The notes under the pieces were generated by a model that ran no database searches, was not told the origin of the DNA, and saw only the letters and a program-made list of their open reading frames with translations. The translations under genes and the position numbers were made by a program. From Streptomyces gelaticus (lineage in GTDB: Bacteria > Actinomycetota > Actinomycetes > Streptomycetales > Streptomycetaceae), in assembly GCF_014649535.1 (NCBI RefSeq), contig NZ_BMTF01000010.1, forward strand, positions 18,311 to 82,310: 64,000 nucleotides of DNA. The letters are read 5' to 3'. Below are positions 42,753 through 51,717 of the stretch, piece by piece. Each line of letters opens with the position of its first letter. Position 1 is the first letter of the stretch.

Positions 42753-43971
42753 GCCCGTCTCTCCGATCCCGTGCCGGGCCAGGGCGGCCGGGGCGCAGCG
42801 GCAGTTCGGCCGTCACGGTGAATCCGCCCTCGGGGCGTGGTCCCGCGTGCAGCCTGCCCCCGATCGTGGCAGCGCGCTCACGCATGCCGATCAGCCCGTG
42901 ACCGGCCCCGGGGCGAGGGCGGTGAGGACGGTGCGGTCCGGCGGACCCGTCGTCCTCGACCGTGATCGTAAGCCGTTCCCGGTGGTAGTGCAGGCACAGC
43001 CGGGCGTGATCGGCGCCGGCGTGCTTGCGCACATTGGTCAGGGACTCCTGCACGATGCGGTACGCGGCCAGGTCGACCGCCGGCTCCAGCGGTTCGGTCT
43101 CGCCGCACCGGGTGTGGCTCACGGCCAGCCCGACCCGTTCGAACGACGCCAGCAGGGCCGGCACCTGTGCCAGGCCCGGCATCGGGTCGCGCGGGGCCAC
43201 CGGGTCGTCGGACTGCCGGAGCAGGCCCACGGTGACCCGTAGTTCGTCCAGTGCGGAGCGGCTGGTGTCCCGGATGTCCTCCAGCGCGGTCAGGATCTGT
43301 TCCGGCCGCTGGTCCACCAGGTGGACGGCGACGCCTGCCTGCGCGTTGATCAGGGCGATGTGGTGGGCGACGATGTCGTGCAGTTCGCGTGCGATCCGGA
43401 CGCGTTCGGCCGCCACTCGCTGCCGGGCCTCCTGCTCGCGGGTGTGCTCCGCGTGCTCCGCCCGTTCCTCCACGGCCACCACATAGGCGCGGCGTGAGCG
43501 CACCCCGTCCCCGATCGCGGCAGGCAGTGCCGTCCAGGCCACCATCGCGACCGTGTCCGGCGCCAGCCAGGACTGCGGGGTGAACACGGCGGCGGTGCTC
43601 ACCAGGACGGAGGCCGAGACAACTGCCGAAGTCCAGCCGGTACGCCGGTCGGTGCGCGCGGCCACGTTGTAGACGGCCACCAGGACCGGGCTCACCACCA
43701 GCGGGCTGTCCCGAACCCCGAGCAGCTCGTAGGCCACCCCGCATACGACGGTGGCGGCCAGTACACCGACCGGGTGGTCGCGCCGCCGTACGAGTGCGGC
43801 GCAGCCGACAGCGGCCACCAGCACCGCGGGCCAGCGCAGCAGGAATTGGTGCTTGTGCGGTTCGATCGAGGCGGCCACGACCGACAGCACGAACAGCACG
43901 GCCGAGACGACCCCGTCCGCCGCGCGGAGCCGGGCCAACGCTCCGGGCCTCCAACTGTTGATCACCGCCAT
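42727..43971 (-). CDS. NarL-type sensor histidine kinase (two-component system 3)
   Basis: A 414-residue kinase with about five N-terminal membrane segments (VVSAVLFVLSVVAASI through TVAMVAWTALPAAIGDGV). The phosphoacceptor His is in VRIARELHDIVAHHIALINAQAG, and the ATPase domain has YRIVQESLTNVRKHAGADHA and HGLIGMRERAATIGG. It ends in a short basic tail. The start ATG 43971 sits after GGAGGG; GTG 43965 has better ribosome spacing. Overlap with the response regulator is 26 bp. The sensor part is only the membrane block. Confidence 0.87.
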   Translation of the reverse strand: MAVINSWRPGALARLRAADGVVSAVLFVLSVVAASIEPHKHQFLLRWPAVLVAAVGCAALVRRRDHPVGVLAATVVCGVAYELLGVRDSPLVVSPVLVAVYNVAARTDRRTGWTSAVVSASVLVSTAAVFTPQSWLAPDTVAMVAWTALPAAIGDGVRSRRAYVVAVEERAEHAEHTREQEARQRVAAERVRIARELHDIVAHHIALINAQAGVAVHLVDQRPEQILTALEDIRDTSRSALDELRVTVGLLRQSDDPVAPRDPMPGLAQVPALLASFERVGLAVSHTRCGETEPLEPAVDLAAYRIVQESLTNVRKHAGADHARLCLHYHRERLTITVEDDGSAGPHRPHRPRPGAGHGLIGMRERAATIGGRLHAGPRPEGGFTVTAELPLRPGRPGPARDRRDGHDDSCTAC

Positions 43972-44275
43972 CCCTCCACCGTAGGGTCGACGGACGGATC
44001 AGGCATTGTCGCGCCTCGGCGGGGCCGGCCCGCTACCGCTGCCGTCCGTCCGCCGCTGCGGTGCTGTTTCCCGGTGCCGGACTGCGCGAGGGGGCGTCGT
44101 GGCCTCCCTTCCGCCCCTGTGGCAACGGGGTGCTGCGATACGGCGTCCGTCGCGCCCGAGGGTGTGGTCGGGTACAGCGCATTCCTCCCGGTCCTCCTGC
44201 CGGTCCGAGGCGGAGGAGCGGACCGCTCGCACGTAAGCTTCGCTCAGCATGGACACGGCAGGGGGGGCGGAGGAC
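43972..44275. other. Divergent promoter gap between system 3 and the DUF4139 genes
   Basis: This 304-bp gap must hold the promoters of both divergent units. TACGGT (minus strand, 43983-43978) and TAAGCT (plus strand, 44234-44239) are possible -10 boxes; neither has a good -35 box. No gene or hairpin is evident. Confidence 0.4.
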
Positions 44276-46291
44276 ATGACGGCCGATTCGGTACAGAGGT
44301 GGGAATCGACGCTCGATTCGGTCGTGGTGTACGCGCAGGGCGCGCTCTGCCGACGCCTGGCCCGGGGCAGTGTGCCGCCCGACGGCCGGGTGCGGGTGAC
44401 GGGGCTCCCCCGTTCGCTGGACCCGGACACACTGCGGGCACGCGTCCTGGGCGCCCCCGGCGTACGCGTCGGCGAGGCCCGGGTGGAGGTCGAGGCCGAG
44501 CCGCTCGCCGCGGGTACACCCGACGGGTTGCGGCACGAGTTCGAGCGGCTGCACGACGCGTACGCGGCTGCGCAGGGCCGCCGGGACCGACAGCTGAGCC
44601 GGATCGAGGAGATCAGGGCGCTCCACCCGGTCCCGCCCGCCCGCAGGCGCGACGACCCGCACCGCCGCACCCCCGTCGACGCGTGGCTGGAGCTGGCCGG
44701 CTTCGTCGAGGAACGGCTGGCGGGACTGCACCAGCGTCTCGTCGAGCTGGAGGAAACGCTGCGCGCCGCCGAGCACGCGCTCAATGTCGCCGCCGACAGG
44801 CTCGAACGCGCCTCCACCGATGCCCCGTCGGCGCGCGTGGAGACCACGGTCTGCGCGGCCCTGGCCCTCGACGGCGCCGGTGCTGCCGAGGTGGAGCTGG
44901 AGCTGGAATACGGGGTACCGGGCGCCGTCTGGGTGCCTTCCTACCGCCTCGCCCACCGCCAGGGGGACGACAGCGGCCGCCTGGTGCTGCGCGCCTCGGT
45001 CGCCCAGCGGACCGGCGAGGACTGGACCGACGTACGCGTCGCCCTGGCCACCGCCGATCTCCGGCGCCGCACCGACCTGCCGAGGCTCCGCTCGATCCGG
45101 ATCGGACGCAGTCAGCCAGCCCCCGCGCCGTCCGGCTGGCGCGAGCCCCCGGCGGGGCTCTCCGACCTGTTCTCCGGGTACGACGCGGCAGGCCCCGGCC
45201 CGGCCCCGACCGCCCTGCCCCTGGCCGTCGGCGCCGGCTCAGCGTCCGGTCCCGTTCCGCCGCCGCCTCCCCCGCCGCCGGCACCGCAGGGCTACGCTGC
45301 CGCGCCGGCCGCGGAGCCGGCGCCCATCGGCGGATACAGAGCTCCCGCGGGGGCCTTCGGCGGCGGCATGCCCTTCGCCGCTGCCCCCGCCCCCATGGCG
45401 CCCGCGGCTCCCGGCCGGGCCGCGCCGCCGCCCCCTCCGGCACCGGAGCCCGGTCCGCCGCGGCCGAGCGGCACCGAGCTCGACTATGCCGTCCTCGTCC
45501 TGTGCGGCCCCGAGGAACAGGGCGGTCGCAGGGGCCGGCTGTTTCCCGGCTCTGCCTTCGACCCGGTGACGGCCGAGTACCGCCGCCGCGCCGAGACGGT
45601 GGCCGAGCTGCCGCTGCCCGGACAGGCCGTGCGACCCCGCGAGTCGGCGGGCTCCTTCGACCACCGCTTCGATGCCACCGCCCGCGCCGACATTCCGTCG
45701 GACGGCACCTGGCACACCGTCACCGTCGGCGAGATCCCGGTCGGACTGCGTACCGAGTACCTCTGTGTGCCGTCCGTGGAGCAGACCGTGTACGCGACGC
45801 TGGTGCTCTCCAACGCCACCGGCCAGGCGCTGCTGGCCGGCCCGGTGGAGGTCACCGTCGACGACGACCACCTGCTGACCGCCGCACTGCCCACGCTCGC
45901 CCCCGGCGGTGTGCGCCGGATGGGGCTCGGGCCGGCCGAGGGCATCCGGGTCACCCGCCGCACGAATCTGCACGAGTCAACCTCGGGCCTGCGCAACAAC
46001 ACCACCGTGCTGGACCACCGTGTCCATGTGGAACTGGCCAATGGGCTCGCGAGGCCCGTCACCGTGGAAGTCCTGGAACGGGTACCGGTCACCTCCGACC
46101 CGGACGTCCGGATCGAGGAACGGGCCGACTGGACGCCGCCGGAGCCGGGCTCGGGGCCCGATCGTCATGCGCCGGGCACCCGCGTCTGGCGGCTGGACCT
46201 GCCCGCAGGCGCCACTGCCGCTCTCGACGGCGGCTACGAGATCCGCATCCCGACCGGCAAGGCCCTGGTCGGCGGCAACCGCAGGAGCTGA
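44276..46291 (+). CDS. DUF4139/DUF4140-type protein 1
   Basis: A 671-residue protein of the mucoidy-inhibitor-A-like family. The N-terminal DUF4140 domain is STLDSVVVYAQGALCRRLARG to RVLGAPGVRVGEARVEVEA. A coiled-coil stretch (ERLHDAYAAAQGRRDRQ to LRAAEHALNVAADRLERA) and the DUF4139 beta domain (PGAVWVPSYRLAH, VAQRTGEDWTDVRVALATADL) follow. It carries a long Pro/Ala-rich insert at about residues 320-400, then the C-terminal strand-rich half (RADIPSDGTWHTVTVGE, ATGQALLAGPVEVTVD). No signal peptide. Start ATG 44276 fits the family; ATG 44249 is possible. The next DUF4139 gene starts 8 bp later, so they form an operon. Confidence 0.85.
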   Translation: MTADSVQRWESTLDSVVVYAQGALCRRLARGSVPPDGRVRVTGLPRSLDPDTLRARVLGAPGVRVGEARVEVEAEPLAAGTPDGLRHEFERLHDAYAAAQGRRDRQLSRIEEIRALHPVPPARRRDDPHRRTPVDAWLELAGFVEERLAGLHQRLVELEETLRAAEHALNVAADRLERASTDAPSARVETTVCAALALDGAGAAEVELELEYGVPGAVWVPSYRLAHRQGDDSGRLVLRASVAQRTGEDWTDVRVALATADLRRRTDLPRLRSIRIGRSQPAPAPSGWREPPAGLSDLFSGYDAAGPGPAPTALPLAVGAGSASGPVPPPPPPPPAPQGYAAAPAAEPAPIGGYRAPAGAFGGGMPFAAAPAPMAPAAPGRAAPPPPPAPEPGPPRPSGTELDYAVLVLCGPEEQGGRRGRLFPGSAFDPVTAEYRRRAETVAELPLPGQAVRPRESAGSFDHRFDATARADIPSDGTWHTVTVGEIPVGLRTEYLCVPSVEQTVYATLVLSNATGQALLAGPVEVTVDDDHLLTAALPTLAPGGVRRMGLGPAEGIRVTRRTNLHESTSGLRNNTTVLDHRVHVELANGLARPVTVEVLERVPVTSDPDVRIEERADWTPPEPGSGPDRHAPGTRVWRLDLPAGATAALDGGYEIRIPTGKALVGGNRRS

Positions 46292-46299
46292 CACACATC

Positions 46300-47862
46300 A
46301 TGTCCACGGCCCCCGAGCCGATCGCCCTCCCCGTCACCGCCGTCACATGTCTTGAGGACCGCGCCCACATCGAGCGCGCCGTCGTGCTCGACCTGGAGGC
46401 CGGGGTCCAGAGGCTGCGTCTCGGTCCGGTCAGCGCGCTGGCCGTCGACCGGACCCTGCGCGCCGAGCTGACCGCCGATCACCCCGCGACCGTGCTCGAC
46501 GTACGGATCGTCCGCACCTGGACGCCGCGCGCGCCGCAGTCGCCCACCGACGACGACTCCGCCCTGCGCCACCGCGTACACGCCCTCGAAGAGGAGCGGA
46601 CGGCCCTGGAGCAACGGCGCGACCGGGTGCGTACCCGCCTCGGCCTGCTCGGCCGCCTCGCCACCGATCTGCTGCGGGAGATCGGCGAGGGCGCCGGCTC
46701 CGGGGAGACGGAACGGACCCGGTGGGCCCGCGAACTCGACCGGGTGGACGGCGAACGCGACGCGCACAGCGAGCAACTCCGCGGCGTGGAGGCGCGGCTG
46801 ACCGCCGTCGCCGCCGAACTCGGGGAGGCCCAGCGGGTCATGCAACTCGCCGAGGAGGAGCCCGCCGAGCTGGTCGGCCATGTCGAGCTGACCGTGGAGG
46901 CCGCGGCCGCGGGGCAGGCCGGGCTGCGGCTGAGCCATCTCACCCCCTGTGCGCTGTGGCGGCCCGCCTACCGGGCCGTGCTCGACGGGGACTCACTGAC
47001 GCTGGAGACCGACGCGGTGGTCTGGCAGCGCACCGGTGAGGACTGGTCGGACGTGCGGCTGACGCTGTCGACGGCCCGCTCGGCGGCGGCCGCCGATCCG
47101 CCGCGGCTGAGCGAGGACCGGCTTACGCTCAAGGACCGCTCCGCGACGGAGCGCCGTACGGTCGACGTCGAGCTGCGCGAGGAGGAGATCGGGACTCTCG
47201 GCCCGGCTCCGGTGCTCGGACTGCCGGGGGTGAACGACGGCGGCGAGGCACGGGTGCTGAGATCCCCCGCGCCGGTCTCGGTGCCCGCTGACGGCCGCGC
47301 CCACCGGGTACGGCTCTTTGCGTTCACCACGGCCGCGGTCAGTGAGTACACCTGCTCGCCGGAGTTGTCCCCCCTGGTCACCCAGGTGGCGCGGTTCGAC
47401 AACCTGTCCGGCCACGCGCTGCTGGCCGGCCCCGTGGACCTGGTCCGCGGCAGCGGATCCGGCGGCCGGGGCACGCTGGACTTCACCGCCCCCGGTGCCC
47501 CCGTCGAGCTGGCCTTCGGCAGCCGCGACGACCACCGTGTGGTCCGGCACACCGAGGAGTCCCGCGACACCGCCGCCCTCACCCAGCGGAGCGTGGTCAC
47601 CCGCACGGTCCGGCTGCACCTGTCCCGGTTCTGCGCCCCCGGGGAGCACGGCGAGCGGGTCGTCGTCCTCCGGGAGCGGATCCCGGTCTCCGAGGTCTCG
47701 GCGGTGGAGGTACGCCTGCGCAAGGACGCGTGTTCCCCGCCACCGGATGCGGTCGACGCCGAGGGCATCGTCCGCTGGGCAGTCCCCCTCCCGCCCGGCG
47801 GATTCCGCACCGTCACCCTGGTCTACGAGCTGTCGGCGAGCGCCAAGGTCACCGGGCTCTGA
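46300..47862 (+). CDS. DUF4139/DUF4140-type protein 2
   Basis: A 520-residue homologue of the preceding protein, without the Pro-rich insert. It has DUF4140-like TAVTCLEDRAHIERAVVLDLEAG, a longer coiled coil (HRVHALEEERTALEQRRDRV to LTAVAAELGEAQRVMQLAEE), CALWRPAYRAVLDGDSL, VWQRTGEDWSDVRLTLSTAR, HALLAGPVDLVRGSG and RRTVDVELREEE. The shared 'QRTGEDW-DVRL-L' and 'LLAGPV' motifs show that the two genes are an ancient duplication. They probably act as a heteromer. ATG 46300, 8 bp after the first gene; the very long frame upstream of it is a shadow of gene 1. Confidence 0.85.
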   Translation: MSTAPEPIALPVTAVTCLEDRAHIERAVVLDLEAGVQRLRLGPVSALAVDRTLRAELTADHPATVLDVRIVRTWTPRAPQSPTDDDSALRHRVHALEEERTALEQRRDRVRTRLGLLGRLATDLLREIGEGAGSGETERTRWARELDRVDGERDAHSEQLRGVEARLTAVAAELGEAQRVMQLAEEEPAELVGHVELTVEAAAAGQAGLRLSHLTPCALWRPAYRAVLDGDSLTLETDAVVWQRTGEDWSDVRLTLSTARSAAAADPPRLSEDRLTLKDRSATERRTVDVELREEEIGTLGPAPVLGLPGVNDGGEARVLRSPAPVSVPADGRAHRVRLFAFTTAAVSEYTCSPELSPLVTQVARFDNLSGHALLAGPVDLVRGSGSGGRGTLDFTAPGAPVELAFGSRDDHRVVRHTEESRDTAALTQRSVVTRTVRLHLSRFCAPGEHGERVVVLRERIPVSEVSAVEVRLRKDACSPPPDAVDAEGIVRWAVPLPPGGFRTVTLVYELSASAKVTGL

Positions 47863-47890
47863 GGCCGGTGCCGGCGCGACGGCGGCCTCA
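47860..47890 (+). terminator. Hairpin after the DUF4139 pair
   Basis: TGAGGCCG (47860-47867), including the stop codon, pairs with CGGCCTCA (47883-47890). A second CGGCCTCA copy nearby could form an alternative hairpin. It sits between convergent units. Confidence 0.5.
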
Positions 47891-47904
47891 TGCTCGGCAC
47901 GGCC

Positions 47905-49005
47905 TCAGGGGCTGACCGGGGCAGAGCATCCGTGCCCCTTCGCCGAGCGCTCGGCGAAAGCCTTCAGCACGGCACGTTCGTACGCGAGGTCCGCCTCACC
48001 GCTCGGGCGCTTGCGGCGCTCCCCCTTCCCGTACGAGGGGTGCAGGGTGAACAGGGCCCGGCCGCCCGCGCACTCGGCCGTCGTCCAGCTGATGCGGCCG
48101 TCAGGGTCGCGATGGTGCGCGGGTGTGTCGCTGTCCGGTACGTCCGCATAGCGCTTCTCCTCCTCGTAATCGCGCAACTGCTCCTGTGCGTAGGGGCCGT
48201 AGTCCGCTGCGAGTACGTAGCGTGTGCCGTGGTCGGCGTCACCGAGCGCGCATGTCTCGTGCGGTGCTCCCCCGCGGGCGGTCTCGGTGGCGATCGTCAC
48301 GCCGCGTGCGGCGGGGATACCGGAGCAGGTTCCGTCGGGCGTGTCCAGTGGCTCGTACTCGTCCTCGTGCACCGGCAGGTCCAGGCTGCCGACGGGCTTT
48401 CCGAGCCGGGCTCCGCAGTGCCGGGCCTTCGAGGCCCTGGCCGCGGTGGAAGTGGCGATCCTGGCGAACCGCGGTCGTACGGCCGGGTCGTCCAGGGATC
48501 TGCCGAGGGTGGTCTCGACGGTGACGGACAGGCTCTTGGCGCTGCTTCCCCCGGTGCATTCGAGGACCAGGCTCGTGGTCACCTTCTCGTCCTCGTCGGC
48601 CCTGAAGGGGTCCTGCGCTCCGAAACGGTCCGGGGCCGCTCCGAAGAGCCCCGTCCATCCATGGCCGACCGGCACGGCGAGCGCACCCGGCGAACCCGTG
48701 TAGAGGGAGTCCGGGCTCCGTCCGATCTGTGCGGTGTCGAGGACACGGATCTCGGCGGTGCCACTGTCCTGGACGTGCACCTCGCAGCCCACCAGGCCCG
48801 GACCGCTCGGCCCGGGCTCGACCTCGACGGCTCCCGGCCCGAGGACGCCGCGCACCGCGGTCCGGTCGAGCAGGCCGTCACAGGCTCCGTCGAGCGCCGA
48901 ATCGTCCTTCCAACGCTGGAAGTCGCCGTGCACCAGGAGATACCCGGCGACGGCGACGGCCACGGCGACCACGGCCGCGACAGCCCGCAGAACGATCCTC
49001 CTCAT
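47905..49005 (-). CDS. Membrane-anchored extracytoplasmic protein B
   Basis: A 366-residue protein with an N-terminal membrane anchor (RRIVLRAVAAVVAVAVAVAGYLLV) and a large outside part rich in paired Cys (DGACDGLLD, VGCEVHVQ, LECTGGSS, RHCGARLG, GTCSGIPA, ETCALGD, TAECAGG). The region DGACDGLLDRTAVRGVLGPG lines up with RACAGLLPYEELRGLVPDD of its upstream neighbour, so the two genes are paralogues. Start ATG 49005 shares ATGA with the stop of the upstream gene (49002-49004) and has GGAGGG at the right distance, giving translational coupling. Function unknown. Confidence 0.78.
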   Translation of the reverse strand: MRRIVLRAVAAVVAVAVAVAGYLLVHGDFQRWKDDSALDGACDGLLDRTAVRGVLGPGAVEVEPGPSGPGLVGCEVHVQDSGTAEIRVLDTAQIGRSPDSLYTGSPGALAVPVGHGWTGLFGAAPDRFGAQDPFRADEDEKVTTSLVLECTGGSSAKSLSVTVETTLGRSLDDPAVRPRFARIATSTAARASKARHCGARLGKPVGSLDLPVHEDEYEPLDTPDGTCSGIPAARGVTIATETARGGAPHETCALGDADHGTRYVLAADYGPYAQEQLRDYEEEKRYADVPDSDTPAHHRDPDGRISWTTAECAGGRALFTLHPSYGKGERRKRPSGEADLAYERAVLKAFAERSAKGHGCSAPVSP

Positions 49006-50261
49006 CGCCATCCCTCCACCTCTCCGAGGATCTCGGTGTCGTGGCACCGCTGCTGCTCGGGCCAGCCGTCGGGGCCGGTGAGATAGCTGTCCATCAGTCG
49101 GCGCGCGTCCTTGGAGAACTTGGTCCGCTCCGCCTCACTGAGCGTGCGCGGGCTGAGGGTGGAGGTCTCGGTGCGGACGGTGACGCGGTGGTACGTGGCG
49201 CCCGCGGCGCACTGCGACCGTGCCCACAGGGCGAGTTCGTGCGGCTTCGAGTCGGGGATGGCCTTCGTCCGCTCCCCTTCGAGGAAGTCGAAGCTGTCGC
49301 CGGTGCGGTAGTACTGGCCGTTGGCGGACTCAGCGAGCGGACCGGCCCAACTCGCCGCCGACACACCGACGACTGCGCCGTCGGGCGGTGTCGGATCGGT
49401 GTCCATCGGGTCCTCGCGGTCCAGGATCGTGGCTTCGCAGACGCTCAGCAGCCGTGAGTCCTGCAGATCGCCGCCGGCGGTCCACCTGCCGGGGAAGCCC
49501 GCGCTCTCACCGAGCCCTCGGCACTTCTTCACGCCCAGACCCGGCTCGTCGATCCGCTCGACCTTCATGTTGCCCCCGTCCGCGTCCGAGATGACATGGG
49601 CCTCGTACGTGTCGACGACCCGCGTGGGCATCCTCAGCGGCGAACCACCGCATTTCTGAGCGGCGTTGATCCCATTTGCGACCTGGACGGCGGTACGGAA
49701 GTCGGCGAGGTACTCGGCCGGCTCGCCCTTGCCGGGAACGGGCAGATCGACATCGGCTGTCACATACATCCCGGAGACCTCGCGGACCCGCCCCTCCAGC
49801 CCGCCGGGGCACTCGGCGACCACCCAGGTACGCCCACCCTTGTCCACCCTGCCGGTGACTCCGGGCGCCTCGTACCCCTCGTCGTCACCGCCGGGCAGGA
49901 TGTCCTCGGCCCGCACCGTCATCGGCACCCGGGAGATGAGCGCGACGGCGCGCACCCGCACCGACCCGTGCCCCGGCCAGGTGACAGAGCAGTTCACCAG
50001 GGAGCGGCTGTCCTCATCGGGATCGAGCATGGTGCCGTACTGACTCACGACACCGGCAACGTCGTCGGGCACGAGGCCCCGCAGCTCCTCGTACGGCAGC
50101 AGCCCCGCACAGGCACGCTTCAACTGCGCCCGGTTCGCCGCCGAATGACCGCTGCCGTCCGCCCGGTCGACGCCGAGGAAGAACACCGCCCCGGCGACCA
50201 CCGACACGAGCGGCACCCCCAGGAGCAGCGGCTTGCGCAACCATGACGGTACCCGGCCCAC
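49002..50261 (-). CDS. Membrane-anchored extracytoplasmic protein A
   Basis: A 419-residue protein with one N-terminal membrane segment (PLLLGVPLVSVVAGAVFFLGV) and a long extracytoplasmic region with several Cys (RACAGLLP, VNCSVTW, AECPGGLEG, QKCGGSPL, KKCRGLGES, SVCEATIL, SQCAAG). It is a distant paralogue of the next gene, with which it is coupled. There is no lipobox, enzyme motif or known binding domain. The start is the codon at 50261, which gives a normal anchor sequence. The region upstream to 50468 contains no other gene. Confidence 0.78.
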   Translation of the reverse strand: MGRVPSWLRKPLLLGVPLVSVVAGAVFFLGVDRADGSGHSAANRAQLKRACAGLLPYEELRGLVPDDVAGVVSQYGTMLDPDEDSRSLVNCSVTWPGHGSVRVRAVALISRVPMTVRAEDILPGGDDEGYEAPGVTGRVDKGGRTWVVAECPGGLEGRVREVSGMYVTADVDLPVPGKGEPAEYLADFRTAVQVANGINAAQKCGGSPLRMPTRVVDTYEAHVISDADGGNMKVERIDEPGLGVKKCRGLGESAGFPGRWTAGGDLQDSRLLSVCEATILDREDPMDTDPTPPDGAVVGVSAASWAGPLAESANGQYYRTGDSFDFLEGERTKAIPDSKPHELALWARSQCAAGATYHRVTVRTETSTLSPRTLSEAERTKFSKDARRLMDSYLTGPDGWPEQQRCHDTEILGEVEGWR

Positions 50262-50467
50262 GGAGCCCCCCTCACCGGTGGATCAAGGCCTGGAACCTAT
50301 CAGAGCCGCGACTTCCCACAAGTGGGGGGATCCAGGGCCGGGACCACGGCCCGACGCGGCACCGACCGCCATCCGGGCGAGCAGAACGGTCGTTTCCGTG
50401 GTGAGGTTTCGTGCAGTGCCGGTGCGGCAGGTCACCGGCGCCGGGCCCCACCCGTACAACCACCGTC

Positions 50468-50699
50468 ATGATCAACCGCTTCGTGCGGCGCGGGGCACCC
50501 GCGCTCGCCCTCGTTCCCCTGTTCCTGGCCGGGCCCGCAGCCCTCCGGCAACGGCTTCACCGTCTTCGGCGAGATCACCACGCGGGAAGGGGGCGACGTC
50601 ACGGACCTGGAGGCCCTGGTCGACCACCTCAAGCAGACGACGGCCGACACCCCGGCCACTCCCCCGGCGCCGGGCCGTATCACTTTCGTCGCCCGCTGA
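50468..50699 (+). pseudogene. Broken gene for a small secreted protein
   Basis: ATG 50468 begins a signal peptide (NRFVRRGAPALALVPLFLAGPAA). Within 50528-50545 the coding sense passes to the +1 frame, which continues as PSGNGFTVFGEITTREGG, VTDLEALVDHLKQTTADT and PGRITFVAR with TGA at 50697-50699. So a one-base shift or small deletion lies just after the signal peptide. The gene ends 19 bp before the transposon's left end. The family is not known to me. Confidence 0.5.
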
Positions 50700-50718
50700 C
50701 CGCACGGGACCCGGCCTT

Positions 50719-50762
50719 GGGGAACATCGGTACAGCGGTTAACGCTAAGCCGGTGATCATGG
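50719..50762. repeat. Left inverted repeat of the Tn3-family element
   Basis: 44 bp beginning GGGGAACATCGG and ending CCGGTGATCATGG, identical in inverted form to 57167-57210. The inner end overlaps the stop codon of the resolvase gene. The sequence TAAG occurs at positions 28-31, not at 35-38 as in Tn3 itself. Confidence 0.95.
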
Positions 50763-51680
50763 TCCGGGTGTGAGCGTGCTGACCCTGTTCTCGTACTCGC
50801 GGCGTGCCTTGCGCTGGGCAGGGATCGCGGGGGGCCCGTGGCCGCCGTCGAGCGGCTGGCAGCGGGTGAGGAACTGGCGGTGCACGGAGGGTGCGGCGGT
50901 GACGCGCAGGGTGTAGCCCTGGCCGCGCCGTACGGTGACCCCCTGGTCGAGCGCGGCCCGCTCGACGGGGTCCAGCTCGGCGGTGCGGAGAAAGTGGGCG
51001 ACCTTGCCCGGCATGTCGAGGGTGACCGGCAGCTCCGGCGGCGGAACGACTTCGGCGGTGGCGGTGTGGTCGGGCAGGAGGTCGGCGACGGCCGTGCGGA
51101 TCGCGCCGCGGCTGACGCCGTGGTCGCGGGCGAGGGCGGCGATCGAGCGGTCCTCCAGGTAGGCGGCGCGGACCGTGTCGGCCTTGTCGACCGCGACTGC
51201 GGGGCGGCGTCCGCCCTTGTTGCCCTTGGCCTCGGCGGCGCGCAGTCCGTCGTACGTCAGCTCGCGCTGGAGGTCGCGTTGGAGTTCGCCGGCGGCGGCG
51301 AGGGTCTGCACCATGAACTTGACGGTGGACAGCAGTTCGCCGGTGCGCGGGTGGCGGGCGGTGAGGTCCATCGCGGAGAACGCGCCGTCGTGGATGCGCA
51401 GCGCGACCTCGTCGCGGTGGAGGACGTCGAGCACGTCGAGGATGTGGCCGGTGCCGCGTACGAGGCGGAACATCTCGGAGATGTGGACGGTGTCGCCCGG
51501 CCTCGCGTAGTTCAGCAGCTCGCGGAACTTCGGCCGCTGGAGCGGGTGGAGGCGGCTGGAGGTTCCGGGGTCCTCCTCGAAGACGACGGGGTCCTCAATG
51601 CCGGCCTCGTGAAGGACGAGGTTCTGCCGAGCGGTGGACTGCTGGTCGGTCGACACTCGCTTGTAGACGAGATTGGCCAC
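50757..51680 (-). CDS. tnpR: Serine recombinase/resolvase of the transposon
   Basis: A 307-residue serine recombinase. The nucleophile is Ser10 in LVYKRVSTDQQ, followed by the family DPGTSSRLHPLQRPKFRELL loop, HISEMFRLVRG and the TLAAAGELQRDLQRELTYDGL helix E. The HTH is near RSIAALARDHGVSRGAIRTAVADL. After it comes an additional C-terminal region of about 110 residues not present in classic 185-residue Tn3 resolvases. It resolves transposon cointegrates at the res sites directly upstream (51718-51841). Start GTG 51680. Its stop lies inside the left inverted repeat. Confidence 0.9.
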   Translation of the reverse strand: MANLVYKRVSTDQQSTARQNLVLHEAGIEDPVVFEEDPGTSSRLHPLQRPKFRELLNYARPGDTVHISEMFRLVRGTGHILDVLDVLHRDEVALRIHDGAFSAMDLTARHPRTGELLSTVKFMVQTLAAAGELQRDLQRELTYDGLRAAEAKGNKGGRRPAVAVDKADTVRAAYLEDRSIAALARDHGVSRGAIRTAVADLLPDHTATAEVVPPPELPVTLDMPGKVAHFLRTAELDPVERAALDQGVTVRRGQGYTLRVTAAPSVHRQFLTRCQPLDGGHGPPAIPAQRKARREYENRVSTLTPGP

Positions 51681-51717
51681 GCTGTTCCCCGCTTCTGCCG
51701 CCGCATCGGACCTTGGG

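Noticed and set aside
43774..47862. A 1362-codon plus-strand open frame over the DUF4139 pair
   Set aside because: Only its end (from 46300) is the second DUF4139 gene. The rest is a frame shadow of gene 1 and of the kinase, with Arg/Gly/Pro-rich nonsense.
50468..50773. Plus-strand frame reading from the secreted gene into the left inverted repeat
   Set aside because: After the signal peptide this frame is Arg/His-rich nonsense. The natural continuation is in the +1 frame, which stops at 50699.
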